Shown: positions 18,119 to 27,702 of the stretch, piece by piece
Numbering within the stretch: position 1 is the stretch's first letter
Layout: each line of letters begins with the position of its first letter
From: an uncultured Cetobacterium sp.
GTDB taxonomy: Bacteria; Fusobacteriota; Fusobacteriia; Fusobacteriales; Fusobacteriaceae
Assembly: GCA_949293295.1 (NCBI GenBank)
Contig: CASFCG010000005.1
Span: forward strand, 1-64,000
Direction: 5' to 3'
Length of the DNA stretch: 64,000 bases
Translations under genes and position numbers: made by a program
Notes under the pieces: generated by a model
Seen by the model: the letters and a program-made list of their open reading frames with translations, nothing else
Told to the model about the DNA's origin: nothing
Database searches by the model: none

Positions 18119-18610
18119 TTACACTTCCTCCTTTAACTTTTCTACTAACTCTAAGATATTGAAGATACTGTATAGTGAAATTACAACTCCACAAATTGGC
18201 AATACCGAATAAATATATCCCATAGATACTCTTAGTGCTGGCGTAATCTGTGTCAATGTAAGTGTTGTTATTGTTTTTCCTCCACATATCAAAACAAAAA
18301 ATGCAAATAACAATATCACTACCTCTGAAAGAATAGATATATTCAACTGTAGTTTTTTAGAAAGCCTCTCTACGAAAAAAACCATACTCATATGTTCTCT
18401 TTTTCCGAAGACATACGCTGCTGAAAACATTGCCATCCAAGTAAAAGAGTATGTTACCAACTCCTCCGATACTACACTAGGGTCTTTCAATAGATATCTT
18501 GAAATAATCTGATAACTTCCCACTATAAGCATAAATACAAATAACGCTATACAAATTCCCATTATTATCTTATCCAGAATATTTTTTACATTTCTAATAT
18601 TATTCATCAT
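18119..18610 (-). CDS. dctQ: TRAP transporter small permease (DctQ type)
   Basis: The 163-residue protein has four membrane segments, the normal size and layout of a DctQ subunit. EELVTYSFTWMAMFSAAYVFGKREHM is split here across the conserved helix pair of the family. Its start overlaps the dctP stop by 11 bases and its stop almost touches the dctM start, so the three TRAP genes are translationally coupled. It forms the membrane complex with DctM. Confidence 0.92.
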   Translation of the reverse strand: MMNNIRNVKNILDKIIMGICIALFVFMLIVGSYQIISRYLLKDPSVVSEELVTYSFTWMAMFSAAYVFGKREHMSMVFFVERLSKKLQLNISILSEVVILLFAFFVLICGGKTITTLTLTQITPALRVSMGYIYSVLPICGVVISLYSIFNILELVEKLKEEV

Positions 18611-19619
18611 TAGTTATCCCCTCTTTTATCATTGCTCCTATCTCTTGTATTTTATCGTAAATAGGTTTTAATTTAGGATTTGCTTTTAAAACCTCTCCAT
18701 GTAAAGGTAAAACTTTTGCTTTAAATAAAGATACATCTGGATAGATAAACTGTACATTCATTTCGTTTTTAGCTTGATGTTTCGCTTTTTCAACTGAAGC
18801 TTCCCAAGCTCCTCTTTGAACTTTTGAAAGAACTTTGAACCCTTGATTAAAAATCTCTCTCTCTTGTGCAGGAAGCCCATTCAAAAACTTTGAATTTCCT
18901 ATTAAAATATCTGGTACCATTTGATGCATATCATATGAATAGAATTTAACTACCTCTCCATGTTTTGTAGTAGTCAATGAAAGTTCATTATTTTCAGCAC
19001 CATCTATAACCCCTTGTTGCAAAGCAGTATAAACTTCTGCTAATCCCATAGGTGTAGCAGCTCCACCAAATAACTCCATCATTCTTATATTAGTTGCACC
19101 TTGTTGTACTCTTATTTTTAATCCTTTTAAATCCTCTGGAGTGTTAATTGGCTTTTTTGTATAAAAACTTCTTTGCCCTGCATTTAACCAAGTTACAGCT
19201 TCAAAACCTGCTTTTTCTGTAGATGTAAATATCGGCGTTATCAACCCTTCGTTATCCATAACAGCTTGGTAATGTTCTGGACTATTGAATAAATACGGTA
19301 GGTTAAAAATCTGATAGATATTATCAAAACTTTCCAAAATTGCGTTACTTGCAACCACAAAATCTATTGCTCCAGTTTGAGTAAGTTCAACTGTATTAAT
19401 TTGTGAACCTAACAACTCATTAGGAAAAACTTGAACATCATATTTATCTCCCAACTTTTCCTCTATAAACTTTTCAAAAGCCACTAATCCTATATGTGTA
19501 GGGTGCTCCTGAATCTGATTATGTGCTATTCTTATTACTCTTTTATTCTCTTTTTCTCCGCAAGCTCCAAATACAAGTAGGCAACCTAGTATAATTAATA
19601 GTTTAAAAATTCTTTTCAT
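18600..19619 (-). CDS. dctP: TRAP transporter solute-binding lipoprotein (DctP type)
   Basis: The 339-residue protein has a signal peptide with lipobox (FGAC, Cys20), so it is anchored as a lipoprotein. The mature part is a DctP fold. It retains the conserved Arg in GLKIRVQQ, which binds the ligand carboxylate, and the GVIDGAENN hinge segment. The context favours glucuronate or galacturonate as ligand. The start lies behind an unusual leader with two inverted repeats (19630-19652 and 19680-19728). Relatives of this family bind many organic acids, so the ligand is not certain. Confidence 0.9.
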   Translation of the reverse strand: MKRIFKLLIILGCLLVFGACGEKENKRVIRIAHNQIQEHPTHIGLVAFEKFIEEKLGDKYDVQVFPNELLGSQINTVELTQTGAIDFVVASNAILESFDNIYQIFNLPYLFNSPEHYQAVMDNEGLITPIFTSTEKAGFEAVTWLNAGQRSFYTKKPINTPEDLKGLKIRVQQGATNIRMMELFGGAATPMGLAEVYTALQQGVIDGAENNELSLTTTKHGEVVKFYSYDMHQMVPDILIGNSKFLNGLPAQEREIFNQGFKVLSKVQRGAWEASVEKAKHQAKNEMNVQFIYPDVSLFKAKVLPLHGEVLKANPKLKPIYDKIQEIGAMIKEGITNDE

Positions 19620-19629
19620 TTATCCCCAC

Positions 19630-19652
19630 TGTATGATATTTTCTATCATACA
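19630..19652. repeat. Perfect inverted repeat in the dctP leader, candidate operator or RNA hairpin
   Basis: TGTATGATA (19630-19638) and TATCATACA (19644-19652) are perfect inverted 9-base arms around 5 bases. On the minus strand it lies between a GGAGG site and the dctP ATG. The half-site TGTATGAT also occurs near the uxaC promoter (27186-27193), so a shared regulator is possible. Confidence 0.6.
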
Positions 19653-19679
19653 CCTCCTTTTTAATTTATCTCTAAGTAG

Positions 19680-19728
19680 AAGGGCAATTGTATAACTATT
19701 GTTCCAATTAATCATACGATTACCCTTT
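19680..19728. repeat. Long imperfect inverted repeat between beta-glucuronidase and dctP
   Basis: Arms AAGGG-x-AAT-x-GTAT and ATAC-x-ATT-x-CCCTT pair over about 14 positions with one wobble and one mismatch. No T run follows on the minus strand, so it does not look like a terminator of the operon; RNA stabilisation or processing fits better. Confidence 0.45.
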
Positions 19729-19739
19729 CTATTTTTTTA

Positions 19740-21584
19740 TTACTTTTTGTAATTGAAATCTGGGATATTAGTCCATCTATTTTTCAAAATATATGCTGCC
19801 ATTTTAGGCTTTCTATCTCTTGTAAATATCCCTTTTTTATTTCCTCCAACTCTCATAATCGAATCATATCTCGTTGCAAAATCTGCAAAATTCCACACTT
19901 GTTCCCCTATAAAGAAAGGTAATTTATCAAAAGCTCTTCCATGAATCTCATAGAATTTAGCTTGATAATCCTCACTAAAAATTACAGGAGTACTCTCTTT
20001 TAGTCCATTTACAGTATCTGCACCATACTCTGTAAACATTATAGGCTTTTTATGATGATTCCACCACATCTCAATCTCTTTTGAAATTACAGGTTCCACT
20101 GCTTCAATCTCACCTGTTCCCCAATACCATCCATAGTATCTATTTAGACAAAGTACATCTAGTTCTGCACAAACTTTATGTGCTTCTTCGGTATTTAAAG
20201 GGTAAGCTATATGAGATACCAATGTTACAGGTCTTTTTTGCTGGTCTAACTCTTTAACCAAATCTATCAACGGTTTATAATAATCATATGACCCTTTCTC
20301 CTCTAATGCTGTTTCATTTGCTACACACCACATCACAACACATGGATGATTTTTATCTCTTGCAATAAGCTCACTGATATCTTTCAAATGTTGCTCCTTT
20401 GTATCCAAAATCTCCCAAGTAGACTTATCAGATTTTATACCAGCATATGTATTTTGAAAGTTTGCATGAAGTCCAACTGCTGCTACCTCATCTATCACTA
20501 CAATCCCTTCTTCATCAGCAAGTCTCATTAACTCTTCAGAATAAGGATAATGAGAGGTTCTAAAAGAGTTTGCCCCTATCCATTTGATAAGATTGAAATC
20601 TTTTACATTTCCAGCTTCATTAAGCCCTCTTCCAGATATATTTAAGTCCTCATGTTTTCCAAAACCTTTGAAATAGAATGGCTGCCCGTTGATTAAAAAC
20701 TTTCCATCTTTAACTTCGACTGTTCTTATTCCACATCTCTCATAATAAACATCTATCGTGTCATCGTTTCTTAGCATTTCAACTTTAATTTCATAAAGAT
20801 ATGGATTTAAGGGTTTCCAAAACTTAGCATTCTCTATAGTTATAGAATTTTTATTCCCGTGAGTTGTAGCAATTTCAACCCCATCTTTATCCAATACTGT
20901 AACCTTTATATCTGCTGTAGAGGATGTCACAATCTCATAGTGAATAATTCCTGTAGTTCCATTGATATCAGTATCAATATAGATATCTTTGATATAATCT
21001 TTAGGAGTTGTATATATCTTGACTGGTCTATGAATTCCAGCATAATTGAAAAAATCTACACAATAAGCACTATGCCTTTTAATTGGAGTATCAAAAGCTA
21101 AACTCTCAAGTCCAACTCCAGGAGTTTTAATCTCTTTTACAAATCCAACTGGTAAAGTTGTGTTATCCAGTTCATTATTAACAGCTACAGTTACTCTATT
21201 TTTATCTGAATTTAAGAAAGATTTTATATCTACTTCAAAAGGTAAAAATCCACCCTTATTAGTTGTTACCTCATGCCCATTGATATAAACTTTAGCTTTA
21301 TGAGTAACACTTCCAAATCTTAATATAACCCTATCCTCTGAAAGAATATTTTTAGACAGTTCAAACGTTTTTTCATACCAAACCCATCCTACAAACTCCC
21401 TTACTTTTAAGTCATCAATAAGGTCATTAAAGCTAGATGGAACAGGCAGATTATAAATCTCTCCACTAAGAGAGGATTTAGACCATTCTTTTTCAAAACC
21501 TTCGTTCTTCTCATCTAATTTAAACTTCCAAATTCCAGATAAATCCACTAAATTTCTTGTTTTTGTTATTATTGGATAAAGCAT
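19740..21584 (-). CDS. uidA: Beta-glucuronidase (GH2)
   Basis: The 614-residue enzyme has the three GH2 parts: sugar-binding sandwich, immunoglobulin-like domain and TIM barrel. The acid/base is Glu424 in CVANET and the nucleophile Glu519 in MFTEYGAD. The N-x-K motif that recognises the glucuronate carboxylate is present at 582-584 (NKK), which separates it from beta-galactosidases. No signal peptide is seen, so it acts in the cytoplasm on imported glucuronides. It follows the GPH symporter gene and has a GGAGG site. Confidence 0.93.
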   Translation of the reverse strand: MLYPIITKTRNLVDLSGIWKFKLDEKNEGFEKEWSKSSLSGEIYNLPVPSSFNDLIDDLKVREFVGWVWYEKTFELSKNILSEDRVILRFGSVTHKAKVYINGHEVTTNKGGFLPFEVDIKSFLNSDKNRVTVAVNNELDNTTLPVGFVKEIKTPGVGLESLAFDTPIKRHSAYCVDFFNYAGIHRPVKIYTTPKDYIKDIYIDTDINGTTGIIHYEIVTSSTADIKVTVLDKDGVEIATTHGNKNSITIENAKFWKPLNPYLYEIKVEMLRNDDTIDVYYERCGIRTVEVKDGKFLINGQPFYFKGFGKHEDLNISGRGLNEAGNVKDFNLIKWIGANSFRTSHYPYSEELMRLADEEGIVVIDEVAAVGLHANFQNTYAGIKSDKSTWEILDTKEQHLKDISELIARDKNHPCVVMWCVANETALEEKGSYDYYKPLIDLVKELDQQKRPVTLVSHIAYPLNTEEAHKVCAELDVLCLNRYYGWYWGTGEIEAVEPVISKEIEMWWNHHKKPIMFTEYGADTVNGLKESTPVIFSEDYQAKFYEIHGRAFDKLPFFIGEQVWNFADFATRYDSIMRVGGNKKGIFTRDRKPKMAAYILKNRWTNIPDFNYKK

Positions 21585-21649
21585 AATTGTTACCTCCTAA
21601 ATCTATATTTTTTTGGAGTAAAGGTATTTTAAGTATAAAATTTTCTTTC

Positions 21650-23002
21650 TTAATTTTTAGAATGCATTTTTTCATACATCTCTGCATCAATTGGAAACCC
21701 TCTCATTTTAAGCATAGCTATAGTGTAACTTATCAACGGCATCCCAAAATAAAGGAAAATAATAGAGTAGTATAGTTTTTGAGTTACCTCTCCACCAGGT
21801 ATATACCCAGCAAACTCTAGTATTATTCCAACAAATAAGCCAGCTAATGAACTAATCAATTTATCAAAGAATGAGAATATAGTTGAAATCATACCAGGAA
21901 CAAACCTATTATTAATATATTTTTCATAATCCACCACATCAGCAATCATAGGTATTACCTGAGCCTCTGTCATACTTTTACCAAAATTAAATAATCCACA
22001 CATAACAACAAGTAATAATAATTGATTTTCTGCAAAAGGTCTCACAACTAGTATAGAGATAAGAGTTGCTACTGTAAATAAAGCTCCAATAAGATAGGCT
22101 TTTTTTCTTCCATATTTCACTGCCAATGATATCGCTACAAACGAAGCTAATAGCCCTATAAAGACAGTTGGAGCATTAACTTTTAACTGTGCATTTTGAA
22201 CCTTTACAACTAAACTGAAGAAGTATATTGTTACAATACTCATTGTACTCAAAGCAATTTTTGTAGAAGATGCGGAGAAAACTAGAGTTTTCAAAGCTTT
22301 ATTATTAAGAAATATTTTCAGATAATCGGAAAATTTTAAATCCACTTGTGTTGAGGTTATATAATATTTACTATTGTCTTTTTTCCAAATTCCCAGTATT
22401 GCTGAAAGAGAGCAAAAGCTTGTTATTATCACAATAATGAAAGCAAAAGCTCTAAAAGCTTCACCGCTTTTAATTCCACCGAAGTGATTTAATATCACCA
22501 TTCCACTCGCCAAAATCATAAAATTTAATGCCATCATAGCAATCGTATCTATCCCACTTAACAGAGACCGCTGAGCAGAATCATTAGTAAGAATAGCTTG
22601 TGCCCCTTTCGTACAAATCGTCACACAGGTATAACCAATGACCCAAATTGAGTAAGCAAAAATAACATAGATATAATTTTTTAAATCTGTATCAAATTTC
22701 ACACCCCAGAATACCGATAAAAAACTCAGATTCATAATAATTGTTCCGAAAAACATAAAAGGTCTAAATTTCCCAAATTTCGTATCTGTCTTATCAATTA
22801 AAAAACCGATAATGGGGTCTGTAATTCCATCAAAAACTCTAAATAAGGTCATTAAAATCCCTATAACAACAGGGGACAACTCTAAATAATTCGTACAATA
22901 CACAAGAAAAAAAACTGAAATATAGAACCAATGTGCATTACTAGCGCTGTTATTTAACCCAAAACCTATCAACTGAAAAATACTAGCTTTATTTTTACTC
23001 AC
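21650..23002 (-). CDS. GPH family glycoside/uronide:cation symporter
   Basis: The 450-residue protein has 12 membrane segments and the GPH signature early in the chain: RVFDGITDPIIG followed by DKTDTKFGKFRP. The start is a GTG with an AGGAGG site seven bases upstream. GPH proteins import galactosides, pentosides and hexuronides. A place between fructuronate reductase and beta-glucuronidase genes argues for glucuronides, as in GusB/UidB, but substrate is inferred. Confidence 0.9.
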   Translation of the reverse strand: MSKNKASIFQLIGFGLNNSASNAHWFYISVFFLVYCTNYLELSPVVIGILMTLFRVFDGITDPIIGFLIDKTDTKFGKFRPFMFFGTIIMNLSFLSVFWGVKFDTDLKNYIYVIFAYSIWVIGYTCVTICTKGAQAILTNDSAQRSLLSGIDTIAMMALNFMILASGMVILNHFGGIKSGEAFRAFAFIIVIITSFCSLSAILGIWKKDNSKYYITSTQVDLKFSDYLKIFLNNKALKTLVFSASSTKIALSTMSIVTIYFFSLVVKVQNAQLKVNAPTVFIGLLASFVAISLAVKYGRKKAYLIGALFTVATLISILVVRPFAENQLLLLVVMCGLFNFGKSMTEAQVIPMIADVVDYEKYINNRFVPGMISTIFSFFDKLISSLAGLFVGIILEFAGYIPGGEVTQKLYYSIIFLYFGMPLISYTIAMLKMRGFPIDAEMYEKMHSKN

Positions 23003-23085
23003 TCTATTTTCCTCCTAAGTTTATTTTTACTACACCATTCTGCAACTCCTTCTTCTGTTCTTGTCTGTAACTCTTTTTAATTTTA

Positions 23086-24687
23086 TCATCCTAAATATCT
23101 CTTCAAAGTGTTTATTACTGCGTCTTTTCCAGCTAACATCTCTACAAAATAATCTTCAATTTTGTTAGCCATTCCAATCTCTTCCAAATCTACACCAAAT
23201 ATCATTTTATTTCTCAAAATCTCTTTTAACTGCCCTTTATATGATTCTGGTTTTCCAAACTCTATCCCTACCATCCTCTCTTTTAACATATCTAGCATAG
23301 GGTCTGGACTGATACTTCTTTCATTTCCATTGTCATCTATTCCTAGTAAATATCTGAACCATCCAGCATATACAAGAGGGATGTATTTTATATCTGCCAC
23401 ATTTAACTCATCACTTGCTAAATAAGCTTTTATAGTCTCTCCAAATCTTATTCCTACTTTTTGAGATGTATCTGTAGCTATTCTCTCTGGTTGGTCTGGA
23501 ATAAACTTATTTGCAAATCTCTCATCAATTACTTCGTCAATAAAAGCTTTTGGACTCAATATTTTTGGGTCATCTACAACTTTTAAAGCCTCATTATAGC
23601 CTATATTTTTTATCAATTTATTTAAATATGGATCTGATACAGCATCAAATATTGTTTTTTTATTCAATAAACATCCATATATAGCCAATGTTGTATGCAA
23701 TGGATTTAAACATGTTGTAACTTTCATCCTTTCAGTTTTCTCAACTGTTTCTCTATCTGTTACATAAACTCCAGCATCTGATTTTTCTAACTCTGGTCTT
23801 CCATTTGGAAATTTATCCTCTACTACAAAATACTCTGGTGCCTCAGCATTTACAAAGGCTCCTGTATAAGTATTTTTAGAAGTAACTACTATATTCATAT
23901 CTTCAAACCCTAATTTCTCTAAGTACTCTTTTACTACTTCCGCAGGTCTTGGAGTTATCTTATCTATCATAGATATTGGATAGGCTACTTTCTTTTCATC
24001 TGATATATACTCTAAGAACTCTTTTTCTATATATCCTTTCTCTATCCAATGTTTTGCTATATCACCTACTGCTTCCTTAATCTTATCTCCATTCCCAGCA
24101 CAGTTATCCATACTTACTAAAGCTATTGGAGTTGCTCCAGCTTTGTATCTAACATATAATAACTCTGTTATTACGCTCATTATATGTTTTGCTTGTTCTG
24201 GAATATTATTTAAATCTGCTTCCACAACTGGTATATACTCACCGTTTGGAGTTTTCAAATTATAACCTTTCTCAGTTATTGTAAAACTGACCATTTGGAG
24301 AGTTGATGCTTTTATAAGCTCTTTTACTTTCTCTTTATCTATATCAATTCTCAAAGCTTCAACAATGCTTCCGATAACCTCAGTCGAAAAATTGCCATCT
24401 TTTGATAAAGTTACAGATAAAGTCAAATTGTCATGTTTTTTATAAACTTTATCGATAATCTCTGTATCAAAGCTCTCCACAACAATAATTCCAGTATCTT
24501 CAAGTCCTTTATTCAAAAGATTTTGTTGCATCTTTGCCACATAAGCTCTAAAAAGATTACCTGCACCGAAATGTAACCATTTTGGTGTTTTTGCGGTATT
24601 CTCTTTGACTCTCTTTATATCATATGCGGGAGTTATCACTCCATCCTTTTTTGCGATATCTTTTATTTCATTTAAAATTAATCTCAT
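23086..24687 (-). CDS. uxuB: Fructuronate reductase (D-mannonate oxidoreductase)
   Basis: I use the ATG at 24687 (533 residues) because it has an AGAGGAG site; the longer frame from 24735 overlaps uxuA. The protein belongs to the polyol-specific long-chain dehydrogenases, with LHFGAGNLFRAY at the N-terminus for NAD binding and the CLNPLHTTLA segment in the catalytic half. It reduces fructuronate to mannonate with NADH. It lies between uxuA and the GPH transporter in the uronide operon. Confidence 0.94.
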   Translation of the reverse strand: MRLILNEIKDIAKKDGVITPAYDIKRVKENTAKTPKWLHFGAGNLFRAYVAKMQQNLLNKGLEDTGIIVVESFDTEIIDKVYKKHDNLTLSVTLSKDGNFSTEVIGSIVEALRIDIDKEKVKELIKASTLQMVSFTITEKGYNLKTPNGEYIPVVEADLNNIPEQAKHIMSVITELLYVRYKAGATPIALVSMDNCAGNGDKIKEAVGDIAKHWIEKGYIEKEFLEYISDEKKVAYPISMIDKITPRPAEVVKEYLEKLGFEDMNIVVTSKNTYTGAFVNAEAPEYFVVEDKFPNGRPELEKSDAGVYVTDRETVEKTERMKVTTCLNPLHTTLAIYGCLLNKKTIFDAVSDPYLNKLIKNIGYNEALKVVDDPKILSPKAFIDEVIDERFANKFIPDQPERIATDTSQKVGIRFGETIKAYLASDELNVADIKYIPLVYAGWFRYLLGIDDNGNERSISPDPMLDMLKERMVGIEFGKPESYKGQLKEILRNKMIFGVDLEEIGMANKIEDYFVEMLAGKDAVINTLKRYLG

Positions 24688-24704
24688 TTTTACTCCTCTT
24701 TCAA

Positions 24705-25754
24705 CTACTTTGAAATTTTTGAGATTGTTTCCCAAATTCCAGTAATATAGCTTGCTCCTAAGGCTCTATCATAAAGCCCATATCCAGGTTTTCCTGTCTC
24801 TCCCCAAATCATTCTTCCATGGTCTGGTCTCAAATATCCATCAAATCCATTTTTATAAAGCATTTTCATTATCTCAACTATATCAAGAGAACCACATCCA
24901 GAATAATGAGCTGATTCCTCAAAGCTAACTCCATCAGATAATATCTTCACATTTCTCACATGAATGAAATGAATTCTTTTCATAGCACTATATTTATCTA
25001 CTAGTCTTGCCATATCATTAAATTTAGCACAACCAAGAGAACCAGTACAAAGAGTCAAACCATTATATCTGCTATCTACAAGATTTAAAAATCTATCTAC
25101 ATTCTCCTCACATGTAATTATTCTAGGAAGTCCAAAAATTGACCAAGGCGGATCATCCGGATGAATTGCCATTTTCACATCTGCCTCTTCTGCAACTGGG
25201 ATTATCTCTTTTAAGAAATATTCTAAGTTTTTCCATAATCCCTCTTCCCCTATTTTTTTATAAGCTTCAAATAGCTCTGACAACTGCTCTTTTGTATAAC
25301 TTGAATCCCAACCAGGCAAAGATAAATCCTTATTTAACGGGTCCATTTGGTCAACTTGCTCTTTGTAATACACAAGAGTTGTAGAACCATCTTCCAATTC
25401 TTTATCTAATTGACTTCTTGTCCAGTCAAATACTGGCATAAAATTATAACAAATAACTTTTACTCCTGCTTTTCCTAAGTTCCTAATATTTTGTTTATAA
25501 TTTTCAATGTATTTATCTCGGTCTCCTCTTCCTAATTTAATATCCTCATGAACAGGAACACTCTCAATAACATCAAATTTTAATCCAGCTTTTTCAACAA
25601 TCTCTTTAAGATTTAATATCTTCTCCATTGACCATACTTCACCAACTGGAACATCATATATTGCAGTTACTATACTTTCCATTGTTGGAATCTGTTTTAT
25701 ATATTCCAACTTCACAGGGTCATTTACCCCATACCATCTGAACGATAATTTCAT
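24705..25754 (-). CDS. uxuA: Mannonate dehydratase
   Basis: The 349-residue enzyme dehydrates D-mannonate to 2-keto-3-deoxygluconate. Family marks include the N-terminal [11 protein letters not shown], the metal-site segment IHPDDPPW and LCTGSLG, and the C-terminal [10 protein letters not shown]. Length matches UxuA of low-GC bacteria. An AGGAGG site precedes the ATG. It is the second gene of the operon after uxaC. Confidence 0.96.
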   Translation of the reverse strand: MKLSFRWYGVNDPVKLEYIKQIPTMESIVTAIYDVPVGEVWSMEKILNLKEIVEKAGLKFDVIESVPVHEDIKLGRGDRDKYIENYKQNIRNLGKAGVKVICYNFMPVFDWTRSQLDKELEDGSTTLVYYKEQVDQMDPLNKDLSLPGWDSSYTKEQLSELFEAYKKIGEEGLWKNLEYFLKEIIPVAEEADVKMAIHPDDPPWSIFGLPRIITCEENVDRFLNLVDSRYNGLTLCTGSLGCAKFNDMARLVDKYSAMKRIHFIHVRNVKILSDGVSFEESAHYSGCGSLDIVEIMKMLYKNGFDGYLRPDHGRMIWGETGKPGYGLYDRALGASYITGIWETISKISK

Positions 25755-25771
25755 TTTTCCTCCTTAAAACT

Positions 25772-27169
25772 TTATATTAATTTAAAATAATTTTTAGCGT
25801 TTTCAAATGATATCTCTTCTATCATTTTTGTCAAAATCTCTTCATCATAAGGAATCTCTCCATCTATAACCCATTCCCCAACAAGATTACACAAAATTCT
25901 TCTGAAATATTCATGCCTTGTGTAAGACAATATACTTCTTGAATCTGTAAGCATTCCCACAAATCTTCTTAACAATCCAAGTTGGGACAAAGCTGTCATT
26001 TGTCTTATCATTCCATCTTTTTGGTCATTAAACCACCAACCAGAGCCAAATTGAATTTTTCCTGGCATATCACTATTTTGGAAGTTTCCAATCATAGTTC
26101 CTAAAACCTCATTGTCCTTAGGATTCAAACAATATAAAACTGTTCGAGATAGCTTCTCTTCCAAATCCAAAGCACTTAACAATTTTGAAATAGACAAAGC
26201 ATAGTTCTCATCAGCTATAGAATCAAATCCTGAATCCGCTCCTAATATTTTAAACATACGTTCATTATTATTTCTCATTGCTCCCATATGAATTTGAATC
26301 GCTAAATCGTATTTATGATAGATTTTTCCAAGAGCCAAAAATAGCTCTGTTTTATATATCTCCTGCTCCTCTAAACTCAATTCTTTTCTAGATAACCTTT
26401 TAGAAAAAATCTCTTCTATCCTTTCACTCCCTCTTCTGAAGAAAGGTTTTTCTATACTGTGGTCTGTAACTAAACACCCATTTTCTTTAAAAAACTCAAC
26501 TCTTTTTTCTAGAGCTTCAATTAATTGACTAAACGAAACTATCTTGATTTCTGATATCTCTTCCAACTTTCTTAACCAATCTAAATACTCCACTTTTTCT
26601 ATAGCTAGAGCTCTATCAGGTCGAAATGTTGGAAGTACTTTTATTTCAAAACTTGTATCCTCTTTTATCTTTTTGTGATACTCCAAGTTATCTACCGGGT
26701 CATCTGTTGTACAAACCGCTTTTACATTTGATTTTTTCATCAACTCTCTAGGAGTGTACTCTTTCTCTTGTAATAACTTGTTTACTTTCTCCCATATTTT
26801 TTCAGCATTCTTTCTGTTTAAAATCTCATCCACTCCGAAAAATCTTTTTAATTCCAAATGCGACCAGTGAAACATTGGATTTCCATAGCAGTACTCCATT
26901 GTCTCAGCAAATGCCAAAAACTTTTCATAATCTGAAGCATCTCCAGTAATATATTTTTCATCTATACCATTAGACCTCATAACTCTCCACTTATAGTGGT
27001 CTCCCGACAACCAAACCTCTGTCAGATTTTTGTAGTTTCTATTCTCTGCTATCTCTTTTGGATTTAAATGACAGTGATAATCAAAAATTGGCATCTTTTC
27101 TGATATAGAATATAATTTTTTACTAATCTCATTTTTTAATAAAAAATCATTATCCATAAACTTTTTCAT
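25772..27169 (-). CDS. uxaC: Glucuronate isomerase
   Basis: The 465-residue enzyme isomerises D-glucuronate to fructuronate and D-galacturonate to tagaturonate. The N-terminal FDYHCHLNPKEIAEN carries metal-binding His residues, and IQIHMGAMRNNN and GSGWWFNDQ are typical later blocks. It is the first gene of the operon, directly behind a 17-base-spaced promoter and a palindrome. No tagaturonate branch (uxaA/uxaB) is present, so glucuronate is the likely physiological substrate. Confidence 0.96.
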   Translation of the reverse strand: MKKFMDNDFLLKNEISKKLYSISEKMPIFDYHCHLNPKEIAENRNYKNLTEVWLSGDHYKWRVMRSNGIDEKYITGDASDYEKFLAFAETMEYCYGNPMFHWSHLELKRFFGVDEILNRKNAEKIWEKVNKLLQEKEYTPRELMKKSNVKAVCTTDDPVDNLEYHKKIKEDTSFEIKVLPTFRPDRALAIEKVEYLDWLRKLEEISEIKIVSFSQLIEALEKRVEFFKENGCLVTDHSIEKPFFRRGSERIEEIFSKRLSRKELSLEEQEIYKTELFLALGKIYHKYDLAIQIHMGAMRNNNERMFKILGADSGFDSIADENYALSISKLLSALDLEEKLSRTVLYCLNPKDNEVLGTMIGNFQNSDMPGKIQFGSGWWFNDQKDGMIRQMTALSQLGLLRRFVGMLTDSRSILSYTRHEYFRRILCNLVGEWVIDGEIPYDEEILTKMIEEISFENAKNYFKLI

Positions 27170-27184
27170 TTTACCTCTCCTTAT

Positions 27185-27203
27185 TTGTATGATTTGTATA
27201 CAA
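27185..27203. promoter_or_regulatory. Candidate GntR/FCD operator in front of uxaC
   Basis: TTGTAT (27185-27190) and ATACAA (27198-27203) form inverted half-sites 7 bases apart, and TTGTATACAA (27194-27203) is itself a perfect palindrome. It lies just downstream of the uxaC -10, where a bound repressor would block transcription. The GntR protein at 27703-28383 is the natural candidate. Confidence 0.55.
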
Positions 27204-27205
27204 CA

Positions 27206-27234
27206 ATAATATAATGTTTTATATCATTTGTAAA
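27206..27234 (-). promoter_or_regulatory. Promoter of the uronide operon
   Basis: On the minus strand TTTACA (27229-27234) and TATTAT (27206-27211) are exactly 17 bases apart, 37 bases before the uxaC start. Confidence 0.7.
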
Positions 27235-27657
27235 GTAATTTTTTATATTGTTTAGTACTTATTTAGAACACTTTTTTAGGATTTTATATTTAAAATCAGA
27301 TTATATAAGAATTTTTGATTTTTTTACCAGCAGGTAAACTTCTGTTTTTAAAAAAAGTAGTATAATTTGGAAACTAAATATTATAAAACTAAGACAAATA
27401 AAACGCTACCTTACAAAATATTCATAACACAGTTCTGCTACTATTAAAAATAAAAGTTTAATACACAAAATGCTAAATAATTATTTAAAGTTTGGTAAAG
27501 AGCTCGTAAAATACAGTTATTTCCTAAGAACTTCCCGTTTCTTAAAACACCGATAACTTACTGATATCATTTCCCGTCTTTAAATTTTGCTGAATAATAT
27601 GTAGAAATGAGTAAAATGAAATGTTAAATAAAAAAAGTTCTTTATTTCATACAAATT
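27235..27657. other. Gene-free AT-rich region between the uronide operon and its regulator
   Basis: No gene with a plausible ribosome site is visible. A short inverted repeat, TTTACC-AGCA-GGTAAA, lies near 27325. A 28-codon frame near 27471 lacks a ribosome site and is ignored. Confidence 0.5.
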
Positions 27658-27702
27658 AAAAAGAGAGATGTAATAAACCGTAATTTATACTTCTCTCGTT
27701 TT
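27658..27702 (-). terminator. Intrinsic terminator of the GntR gene
   Basis: GAGAGA-x-GTA (27663-27672) pairs with TAC-x-TCTCTC (27688-27697). On the minus strand the stem is followed by a T run (A on the plus strand near 27658). It could act in both directions. Confidence 0.65.

Noticed and set aside
27421-27455. CTGCTACT-x-TTAAAAAT shared between the 27.4-kb gap and 30545-30560
   Set aside because: Only about 17 bases in AT-rich DNA at two places; no further similarity around them.
27469-27556. 28-codon frame in the uxaC-gntR gap
   Set aside because: No ribosome site, no promoter with good spacing and no recognisable sequence.
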